DNA of 5,067 bases from Campylobacterota bacterium. Lineage in GTDB: Bacteria; Campylobacterota; Campylobacteria; Campylobacterales; Sulfurospirillaceae. Of the stretch, positions 1 to 5,067 are shown one piece after another. The stretch is from the NCBI GenBank assembly GCA_009930355.1, contig RZYK01000153.1, positions 1 through 5,067 of the forward strand, in the 5' to 3' direction. Position numbers and translations under genes: made by a program. Within the stretch, counting starts at the first letter, position 1. Every line of letters begins with the position of its first letter. The notes beneath the pieces are model-generated. The model was given only the letters and a program-made list of their open reading frames with translations, was not told the origin of the DNA and searched no databases.

Positions 1-822
1 TGCAATAACACTATACTTGGTTTTACATGTAGGCGTAGCTGTTCTAAAAAGAAAGAAAACACCTTTTTCAAAAAGTTTTTTACAAAGCTGATACAACAAC
101 AAATCATCAAACAAGCGCATAAAAACTCGCTTTTGCTCTAAAATACCTTTTTGCTCATACAAAGCATTCACTTTAAAACGAATAGCAGGACGCTCTAATG
201 AAGCCAATGCCTTCATCTCATTCTCTTGACATACTACCATCCGCTCAACCACGCTCAAATCTGTGGCAATGACTTCAAAGTTATCAATAGGCTGAGTATT
301 TTCTATTTTTCCAATACTATAAGAACTATTACATGTTTGAATTGTAATGATTTCACCTTCTGCTATCAGGGTAGATACACGTTCATACATATTTTTATAG
401 TCTAAAGTATTCTTTACATGTAAAAGCGCTTGATCATTTTCAAAAAGAGATGTAGAACTGTTTTCAAGGGACTGGGTAAAAGGAAAAAGATACGTTTTTG
501 AATCTGCATTATCAACCAAAGCTAATTGCTTAGGTGTAAAAATAATAGGCGCTACCATAAGGGGTAAAACTTCTTCATCCAAAGGAAAATCTTCAACCAC
601 TTCTACACTCGAAGATTTAAAAAAAATGGATAAAGGAAGTGCTGCTGAGAGACAATCTGCAAAAGTACCTAAACGACTCTCATCTGCATCAACATAAAGG
701 GTCACAATAGAATCTTTACGAAGAATTTTATGCGTTATATTAAAATCAACGGCAATCTCTTTAAGCAAACTCTCTAAAACACCATTTTTTGAAACATAAT
801 TAAAATTAAAGGCTAAAATCAT
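1..822 (-). CDS. hydE: HydE, hydrogenase maturation accessory protein, HypF-like (partial, 3' end beyond window)
   Basis: This frame opens at ATG 822-820 and stays open for 274 codons to the window edge, so the C-terminus is missing. The start overlaps the hydD stop (ATGA) and is preceded by GGAGG. As last gene after hydABCD it sits where hydE lies in Wolinella and Helicobacter pylori; in H. pylori hydE is known to be needed for hydrogenase activity. My reading by eye is that it follows the domain order of HypF, the carbamoyltransferase that makes the cyanide ligands: an acylphosphatase-like half (about residues 36-77), a stretch like the HypF zinc-finger region (VAPIIFTPKQL to YLFPFTQ, 90-117) and a YrdC-like part (about 145-274, with EGEIITIQ at 155-162 and ASLERPAIRF at 206-215). 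The acylphosphatase arginine loop, the zinc-finger cysteines and the TSGN-like motif are not recognisable. A Kae1-like domain may follow outside the window. It is probably cytoplasmic, with no signal peptide. The hydE name rests mainly on gene position; the HypF kinship is inferred. Confidence 0.82.
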   Translation of the reverse strand, partial: MILAFNFNYVSKNGVLESLLKEIAVDFNITHKILRKDSIVTLYVDADESRLGTFADCLSAALPLSIFFKSSSVEVVEDFPLDEEVLPLMVAPIIFTPKQLALVDNADSKTYLFPFTQSLENSSTSLFENDQALLHVKNTLDYKNMYERVSTLIAEGEIITIQTCNSSYSIGKIENTQPIDNFEVIATDLSVVERMVVCQENEMKALASLERPAIRFKVNALYEQKGILEQKRVFMRLFDDLLLYQLCKKLFEKGVFFLFRTATPTCKTKYSVIA

Positions 823-1358
823 CGCTCCTCCAAACAAGATACATCAGCGACACTTTGAATGTCAATCTCTTTTACTTGCTGATACGAAAATCCCAATTCA
901 TTTAAATGCTTAAGTAATGTTGCCTCCATAATTTCACTGCCTTTTAAAACAGCTGGCGTCATTTTAAGCGTTGTATCATCAATAACTTGGGGAATTATAC
1001 CTACAATTTTTGTGGGAGGGCGGTCTCCTACAAGATCCATCATGGAAAGTGTTTGAAGCATCTCAACCTCATGTACACTGCCTTGCCATGTAATAGAACT
1101 TGGAACATTTTCAAAATCAAAGAAGTAAACATCTCCTATTTTTCCATCGCGTGCATCAACACAATCAAGAACAATAAGGTAGTCATATTCAGCAATAATG
1201 GGGATTAATCTCTCAGCAAGCGTACCACCATCAATAAAGGTAAGGGTATGTTCATCTGAAGAAAACGCATACTTTTGTTCAACAAGGCGGCAAAGATGAA
1301 CTCCGACACCTTCGTCGGAGAACATCACATTGCCAATGCCTAAAACCAATACTTTCAA
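819..1358 (-). CDS. hydD: HydD, [NiFe]-hydrogenase maturation endopeptidase (peptidase family M52/A31, HyaD/HybD type)
   Basis: This 179-residue protein has the usual length and fold signature of hydrogenase maturation proteases. These nickel-dependent cytoplasmic endopeptidases remove the C-terminal tail of the large subunit after the metal centre is inserted. The N-terminus reads VLGIGNVMFSDEGVGVH (residues 5-21), the family nucleotide-fold-like signature. E16, D65 (in VLDCVD) and H96 (in GSVHEVE) match the three metal-sensing ligands E16, D62 and H93 of E. coli HybD. The expected substrate is the neighbouring HydB, cut after H561. The start is TTG at 1358-1356: no in-frame ATG lies upstream of the signature, and AAGAGAG sits 7 nt before it, overlapping the hydC stop. 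The gap to hydC is 12 bp, and the stop TGA overlaps the hydE ATG. A 7-bp GC hairpin lies at nt 39-58 of the gene. The last codons (LEER) also form the hydE ribosome binding site. Confidence 0.95.
   Translation of the reverse strand: MKVLVLGIGNVMFSDEGVGVHLCRLVEQKYAFSSDEHTLTFIDGGTLAERLIPIIAEYDYLIVLDCVDARDGKIGDVYFFDFENVPSSITWQGSVHEVEMLQTLSMMDLVGDRPPTKIVGIIPQVIDDTTLKMTPAVLKGSEIMEATLLKHLNELGFSYQQVKEIDIQSVADVSCLEER
827..831 (-). promoter_or_regulatory. ribosome binding site of hydE inside the end of hydD
   Basis: GGAGG lies 4 nt before ATG 822 and is formed by the LEER codons of hydD. Together with the ATGA overlap it indicates translational coupling of hydD and hydE. Confidence 0.75.
1301..1320 (-). 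other. perfect 7-bp GC-rich stem-loop within the start of hydD
   Basis: On the mRNA strand CTCCGAC and GTCGGAG pair perfectly around the six-base loop GAAGGT. The hairpin spans nt 39-58 of hydD and overlaps the codons for the conserved SDEGVG motif. It may slow early elongation or affect RNA stability, or may just reflect codon choice in a conserved motif. No T-tract follows, so it is not a terminator. Confidence 0.5.
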
Positions 1359-1365
1359 TTCAAGA

Positions 1366-1372
1366 CTCTCTT
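1366..1372 (-). promoter_or_regulatory. ribosome binding site of hydD, overlapping the hydC stop codon
   Basis: AAGAGAG on the minus strand begins inside the TAA stop of hydC and ends 7 nt before the TTG start of hydD. It is weaker than the sites of the other genes, which with TTG suggests lower HydD output or coupling to hydC translation. Confidence 0.6.
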
Positions 1373-2048
1373 AGTGCTTATGGTCGTTTTTAAGAAACTT
1401 ATAACCACTAATGATAGAATCCATTGCACCTTCTTTACCCATAATAGAGTTAAACATTGCTAAGTACATATGAATTGGTAAAAAGATTAAGATTCCCCAC
1501 ATAAAAATATGGTGAATCTGTCTTACCATCGCCAAACCGCCCATCATCGCTTCAAGTGGACGCATATAGTCATACAAGAAAAGACCAATACCACCACCTT
1601 GATAACAATGTACATACAAAATAAGTCCTGTTAAACACAAGACAAAAATCATCACATACAATCCCACATACGCAGCAAATTGTAATGGATTATACACACC
1701 TCTCATATGAGGATGTTCCCCCATAAAAAGGTAATACTTGATTTGTTTAATCCATATCGTTGGACTTAAACAATCAAGAAGCGAAATTCTCTCTTTTGAA
1801 CTAATTCGGTCAAAAAAGAAGAGGTAAGTTTTAAAGATTGTAATTGCAATCAATAAAAAACCAAAAATTTCATGCCACATTCTAAACTTTGCATTTAAGA
1901 ATAAAATTGGCTCATCTGAAGCTTCGGGTGTAATAAAACCATAGGTAATATAAAAACCAGTAACAGTCAATACAACCATTGCAACTGCTCTTAGCCAGTG
2001 CGTCCAACGAAGGCCAGCCGAGAATTCAAATTCCATATTTCTTTTCAT
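1371..2048 (-). CDS. hydC: HydC, cytochrome b subunit of membrane-bound [NiFe]-hydrogenase
   Basis: HydC is the integral-membrane dihaem cytochrome b that anchors HydAB and carries electrons from the small-subunit FeS chain to menaquinone. The 225-residue protein has four clear hydrophobic segments, at about residues 20-38, 60-80, 124-147 and 178-200. Family features are the N-terminal LRWTHWLRA, WHE around H59, MRGVYNPLQ (115-123), the IHH pair H179/H180 and PIHMYLA around H193. H17, H59, H179 or H180 and H193 are the likely haem ligands by analogy with Wolinella HydC and E. coli HyaC; exact pairing is inferred. I start it at ATG 2048 because GAGGAG lies 6 nt upstream. A TTG at 2081 in the same frame would add 11 residues and overlap hydB, but has no better ribosome binding site. 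It lies 20 bp after hydB. The tail NDHKH is polar and probably cytoplasmic. Confidence 0.95.
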   Translation of the reverse strand: MKRNMEFEFSAGLRWTHWLRAVAMVVLTVTGFYITYGFITPEASDEPILFLNAKFRMWHEIFGFLLIAITIFKTYLFFFDRISSKERISLLDCLSPTIWIKQIKYYLFMGEHPHMRGVYNPLQFAAYVGLYVMIFVLCLTGLILYVHCYQGGGIGLFLYDYMRPLEAMMGGLAMVRQIHHIFMWGILIFLPIHMYLAMFNSIMGKEGAMDSIISGYKFLKNDHKH

Positions 2049-2054
2049 TTTAGA

Positions 2055-2060
2055 CTCCTC
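2055..2060 (-). promoter_or_regulatory. ribosome binding site deciding the hydC start
   Basis: GAGGAG lies 6 nt before ATG 2048, in the gap after the hydB stop. It favours the start MKRNMEFEF over the upstream TTG at 2081, which overlaps the end of hydB. Confidence 0.85.
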
Positions 2061-2068
2061 TTTGGCGT

Positions 2069-3823
2069 TTAGCAAGAACAAGACCCGCCATTAACATTCA
2101 CCTTATAACTGCTCATTTCATTCCCTTTTGTATCCATAACATGTACAGCACATGCCAAACATGGGTCATAAGAGTGAACCAGCCTTACAATTTCAAGAGG
2201 TTGAGAAAGATCTGCAATTTTAAGACCAATCAATGACTCTTCATAGGAGCCTCTCACACCCTTAGCATCTTTTGGACTTGCATTCCATGTTGTAGGAACA
2301 ACCGCTTGGTAATTTTCAATCACACCATTTTTGATTTTTACCCAATGGCTAAGTGTACCACGTGGTACATGTCCAATATAGCGACCTTTATACTCTTTAT
2401 TCTTATCGATTTTATAACTTGCACATGTCGCATCATCCACTTTTAGGTTTTGAATTAACGAATTAAATGCTTCCAAACCGTAATCTGCTACAACTTTTGT
2501 TTCCAACATACGGCATGCGGTACGTCCTAGTGTTGAAGCAACAGCAGCAATTGGAAGACCTGTGTCTTTTAAGAATTTATCCACAACCGTTTTAACACGT
2601 TTATTACCCATAGCGTAGTTAACAACAATATTTGCTAATGGGCCAACCTGAAGTGGTAATCCATTATAACGTGGTGCTTTGACCCATGTATATTTTCCTT
2701 TTTCATCCACCACTTTTGTCGGCGCTAAAACACCTTTGTCATTAATAGTTTGAGCATCTTTAAGGCCTGTGTAATTTGGCTCTTGACGACCCTCATATGG
2801 ATGATATGCAGCATTATCTTTGTACCATGCATGGGTTGCTTCTTCAGTGATTTTACTCTCATCAATTTCTTGAACTTTAAACGGTTTGCCACTCACAAGA
2901 TTAATGACATCCGCACCCATCATTACACCGCTATTGAATAAAAACTCACTTCCACTAATTTGGAATTCTTGATGTGTCCAAAGATTTGGAACACCAAGAC
3001 CTGCTGTAACACTTGGTTCTTTTGAATAAGCAAGGCCAGCCATTACCACATCAGGGTAATATGCACGATTTACAAACTCTGCCATCTCTTTAAATTTTGT
3101 CATGTATTCACCCAAACGTGAAGGTGTTTGAAGATCCATAATACATGTCACACCACCCACCGTCAAACTTTGAGGATGCGGTTGTTTTGCACCAAAAATA
3201 GCCATCATTTGAGCCGCAACACGTTGCATTTCAAGTGCTTTTAAATAGTGAGAAACCGCAATTAAGTTTTGCTCAGGTGTTAATTTATATGTAGGGTGTC
3301 CCCAATACGCATTTGCGAATGGTCCAAGGTTTCCTTTTTTTACAAACTCTGCTACTCTTTTTTGTGTTGCAACTAAATCGTCAGCACCACATGCAATAGG
3401 CGCATCTGTATATTTAAATGCCTCAGCTGCTGCTTTGTGTGGATCAGCTTTAAGGGCAGAAACAACATCCACCCAATCAAGCCCATGAAGGTGATAAAAA
3501 TGTACCACATGATCATGCAAGAAAAGAGCACAGTTCATAAGTGTACGTGTCAATTTTGCATTAAGTGGAGGCTCAATACCTAACGCATTTTCAACAGCCA
3601 TAATTCCTGCTTTATAGTGAGAATAGGTGCAAACGCCACAAATTCTTTGAACCATAAAACCCGCATCTCTTGGATCTCTGCCTTTAAGGATGGTTTCAAT
3701 ACCTCTCCATAACGTAGAAGAAGCATACGCTTCCGTGACTACATTGTTATCATCAACAATGACTTCAACTCTTAAGTGCCCTTCAATTCTGGTAATTGGA
3801 TCGACTACGATTCTTTTGCTCAT
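2069..3823 (-). CDS. hydB: HydB, [NiFe]-hydrogenase large (catalytic) subunit, group 1
   Basis: This is the catalytic subunit that splits H2 at the Ni-Fe(CN)2CO centre, 584 residues before processing. The four nickel ligands are visible: C62 and C65 in RICGVCTYSH, and C555 and C558 in DPCLACAVH. TRIEGHL (11-17) carries E14, matching the conserved proton-transfer glutamate, and PRG (487-489) carries the arginine close to the active site. The family motifs KAPRYNG and LQVGPLA are also present. There is no signal peptide, so it should be exported bound to HydA through the HydA Tat signal. Maturation should cut after H561 and release a 23-residue tail (VMDTKGNEMS to the end). That tail ends GGSCSC, longer than the 15-residue tail of E. 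coli Hyd-1. The ATG at 3823 has AGAAGGA 7 nt upstream and lies 15 bp after the hydA stop. Sequence style resembles the uptake hydrogenases of Wolinella and Campylobacter. Confidence 0.98.
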   Translation of the reverse strand: MSKRIVVDPITRIEGHLRVEVIVDDNNVVTEAYASSTLWRGIETILKGRDPRDAGFMVQRICGVCTYSHYKAGIMAVENALGIEPPLNAKLTRTLMNCALFLHDHVVHFYHLHGLDWVDVVSALKADPHKAAAEAFKYTDAPIACGADDLVATQKRVAEFVKKGNLGPFANAYWGHPTYKLTPEQNLIAVSHYLKALEMQRVAAQMMAIFGAKQPHPQSLTVGGVTCIMDLQTPSRLGEYMTKFKEMAEFVNRAYYPDVVMAGLAYSKEPSVTAGLGVPNLWTHQEFQISGSEFLFNSGVMMGADVINLVSGKPFKVQEIDESKITEEATHAWYKDNAAYHPYEGRQEPNYTGLKDAQTINDKGVLAPTKVVDEKGKYTWVKAPRYNGLPLQVGPLANIVVNYAMGNKRVKTVVDKFLKDTGLPIAAVASTLGRTACRMLETKVVADYGLEAFNSLIQNLKVDDATCASYKIDKNKEYKGRYIGHVPRGTLSHWVKIKNGVIENYQAVVPTTWNASPKDAKGVRGSYEESLIGLKIADLSQPLEIVRLVHSYDPCLACAVHVMDTKGNEMSSYKVNVNGGSCSC

Positions 3824-3830
3824 TTATTTA

Positions 3831-3837
3831 TCCTTCT
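3831..3837 (-). promoter_or_regulatory. ribosome binding site of hydB
   Basis: AGAAGGA lies 7 nt before ATG 3823, almost entirely in the 15-bp gap after the hydA stop. It confirms the HydB start MSKRIVVDP. Confidence 0.8.
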
Positions 3838-3838
3838 C

Positions 3839-4996
3839 TTATTCTTCACTTTTTCCACTGCCCTTAACCGCAGCAATTGCTGCGTGAGCCGCAATACCTA
3901 CTGCTGTCGCCGTTAAGAGTGCAACACCTACTTTATCAGCCGTTTTATCTGCACCCTCACCATATACAGTGTGGTAGAGTCTATCACCTAATGGCTCTTC
4001 AAATGGTCCCATATTATCCCAGAATCCTGGCTCAGAACAGCCAATACAGCCGTGTCCTGCTTGAACTGGCCATGATGTATGCTGATTAAATCTTTCACGT
4101 GAACAGTTATTAAATGTGTAAGGACCTTTACAGCCTACTTTGTATAAACAAAAACCTTTTTTTGCACCTTCATCACCAAATGTTTCAACAAATTCACCCG
4201 CATCAAAGTGACCACGTCTCTCACAAAGATCATGAATTCTAAGACCATACGCCCATTTTGGACGGTTGTATGCATCAAGAGCAGGAAGTGTGCCAAAAAG
4301 AATATAATGAAGTACGTTACCTACAATGTTTTTCTCACTTGGAGGACAGCCTGGAACATTAATAACAGGTTTATTGGTAATCTTACTCATAGGTTGTGCA
4401 TTCGTAGGATTTGGATGTGCTGCTTGAATACCACCAAAACTAGAACATGAACCAATTGCAAAAATAGCAGCAGCAGCGTCAGCCGCTTTTTTAGCTGTCG
4501 TTTGACCTGTATGGCCATGTGGTCCTACTGTTAAATAGAAATCACTGCTACCAGCGGGGATACCACCTTCAACCATTAAAATAAATTTGCCTTTATACTT
4601 TTCAAGAGCACTCTCTAAATTATGCTCTGCTTGCCATCCACAAGCAACCATTAAAGTCTCATGATACTCTAATGAGATATGATCAAAAATCAAACTATCA
4701 ATCGTAGGTGCATCTGAGCGTAGCAAACTCTCACTACAACCTGTACACTCTGCCATATGTAACCAAATAACAGGTAAACGATCTGTTAATTCAGCAGCTT
4801 GTGCCATAAGCGGTGTAAATGTTGAAGGTAGAGACAACATAGCAGTAACGCCCGCTGCCCATTTCATAAAATCTCTACGGCTAATGCCATGCTCTTCCAT
4901 CAAAGCAGCAATAGACTTACCCTCTTTAATACGAGGGAACTTTTCAAGACTGCTGAGTCTATCCGCAAGTCTTTCATAAAGTTTCGCGTGTTCCAT
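3839..4996 (-). CDS. hydA: HydA, [NiFe]-hydrogenase small (iron-sulfur) subunit with Tat signal and C-terminal anchor
   Basis: HydA carries electrons from the HydB active site to HydC at the periplasmic face. In the 385-residue precursor a long polar n-region precedes the twin-arginine motif SRRDFMK (39-45), a hydrophobic stretch and an AQA site, with cleavage probable near residue 67. Cluster ligands follow the family: proximal [4Fe-4S] C84, C87, C184, C217; distal [4Fe-4S] H255, C258, C283, C289; medial [3Fe-4S] C298, C317, C320. The proximal motif is ECTGCSES, with Gly rather than the extra Cys of oxygen-tolerant enzymes, so a standard oxygen-sensitive type is predicted. A hydrophobic helix at about 356-376, followed by the charged tail KGSGKSEE, is the membrane anchor that contacts HydC. 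The start is ATG 4996 because AGGAG lies 7 nt upstream; the TTG at 5029 in the same frame has no such support. It is the first operon gene visible. Confidence 0.97.
   Translation of the reverse strand: MEHAKLYERLADRLSSLEKFPRIKEGKSIAALMEEHGISRRDFMKWAAGVTAMLSLPSTFTPLMAQAAELTDRLPVIWLHMAECTGCSESLLRSDAPTIDSLIFDHISLEYHETLMVACGWQAEHNLESALEKYKGKFILMVEGGIPAGSSDFYLTVGPHGHTGQTTAKKAADAAAAIFAIGSCSSFGGIQAAHPNPTNAQPMSKITNKPVINVPGCPPSEKNIVGNVLHYILFGTLPALDAYNRPKWAYGLRIHDLCERRGHFDAGEFVETFGDEGAKKGFCLYKVGCKGPYTFNNCSRERFNQHTSWPVQAGHGCIGCSEPGFWDNMGPFEEPLGDRLYHTVYGEGADKTADKVGVALLTATAVGIAAHAAIAAVKGSGKSEE
3869..3884 (-). other. perfect 16-bp palindrome / hairpin near the hydA 3' end
   Basis: CGCAGCAATTGCTGCG is perfectly self-complementary. 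As RNA it would fold into a 6-bp GC stem with an AAUU loop, 27 nt before the hydA stop codon. It overlaps the codons for AAIAA in the C-terminal anchor helix. No T-run follows, so it is not an intrinsic terminator. A role in RNA processing or stability between hydA and hydB is possible but unproven. Confidence 0.45.
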
Positions 4997-5067
4997 ATAG
5001 TTTCTCCTGTGTAAAATTTCCAAGATCAATTTAAATTTTCAGTTTAGACAAAAACGTTTTACCTAAC
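4997..5067 (-). promoter_or_regulatory. 5' leader of hydABCDE, truncated by window edge
   Basis: These 71 very AT-rich bases precede hydA and show no coding signal, so the operon promoter may lie here or just outside. I could not pick a convincing pair of -35 and -10 boxes. Two short perfect palindromes are present, AAAACGTTTT at 5051-5060 and AATTTAAATT at 5028-5037. Either could be an operator half or simple AT-rich chance. Whether another gene lies upstream on the same transcript cannot be seen. Confidence 0.35.
5004..5008 (-). promoter_or_regulatory. ribosome binding site deciding the hydA start
   Basis: AGGAG on the minus strand lies 7 nt before ATG 4996. It supports the 385-residue HydA over the longer TTG-initiated frame from 5029. 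Confidence 0.85.

Noticed and set aside
987..1208. Plus-strand open frame (73 codons) opposite hydD
   Set aside because: It is antisense to the protease gene, and its residues look like a frame shadow of an AT-rich gene.
2049..2081. Longer HydC from a TTG at 2081
   Set aside because: It would overlap hydB by 13 nt and lacks a ribosome binding site, while ATG 2048 has GAGGAG at 6 nt.
2750..2941. Plus-strand open frame (63 codons) opposite hydB
   Set aside because: It lies antisense inside a strongly conserved gene, and its sequence has no recognisable motif.
3839..3884. Possible intrinsic terminator between hydA and hydB
   Set aside because: The hairpin is inside coding sequence and has no following T-run. 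hydB follows after 15 bp with its own ribosome binding site.
3690..4450. Three plus-strand open frames (3690-3887, 3877-4089, 4208-4450) opposite hydB and hydA
   Set aside because: All are antisense to conserved hydrogenase codons and show no protein features of their own. The hydrophobic stretches only mirror the genes beneath.
4997..5029. Longer HydA from a TTG at 5029
   Set aside because: No ribosome binding site supports it; the 33 extra bases contain the AGGAG of the ATG at 4996.
1..5067. A novel defence system, mobile element or CRISPR array
   Set aside because: Every coding base belongs to a continuous hydABCDE operon. I saw no repeats, transposase, integrase or spacer pattern.

Overview
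The window is an almost fully coding, AT-rich stretch (G+C about 40% by eye) with every gene on the minus strand. It carries one operon, read from high to low coordinates: hydA, hydB, hydC, hydD, hydE. Gene order, protein sequences and base composition point to a Campylobacterota (epsilonproteobacterial) genome, probably a free-living Sulfurospirillum- or Wolinella-like organism. The genus is inferred from general resemblance, not from a search.

Layout: 4997-5067 is the 5' leader of the operon, cut by the window edge. hydA (3839-4996) encodes the Tat-exported iron-sulfur small subunit of a membrane-bound group 1 [NiFe] uptake hydrogenase. hydB (2069-3823) encodes the [NiFe] catalytic large subunit. 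hydC (1371-2048) encodes the membrane cytochrome b that passes electrons to the quinone pool. hydD (819-1358) encodes the maturation endopeptidase expected to trim the HydB C-terminus. hydE (1-822, running off the left edge) encodes a maturation accessory protein. Gaps between genes are 15, 20 and 12 bp, and hydD and hydE overlap by 4 bp (ATGA). No stretch above 100 bp lacks a gene, and I saw no RNA gene, mobile element, CRISPR array or terminator.

How the genes work together: HydB receives its Ni-Fe(CN)2CO centre in the cytoplasm from Hyp proteins that are not encoded here. HydD then cleaves HydB after the DPCLACAVH motif. Folded HydAB crosses the membrane by the Tat pathway using the HydA signal and is held at the periplasmic face by the HydA C-terminal helix and HydC. 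H2 oxidation electrons pass through three FeS clusters of HydA and the haems of HydC to menaquinone, feeding anaerobic respiration with acceptors such as fumarate or polysulfide.

The structural genes are a textbook operon rather than a new system. The parts that deserve a second look are HydE, whose 274 visible residues follow the domain order of HypF while lacking its catalytic and zinc-binding motifs; the Cys-rich end of the HydB tail; and two GC-rich hairpins inside coding sequence. Start codons were reset from ribosome binding sites: hydA and hydC start 33 nt inside their longest open frames, and hydD uses TTG.
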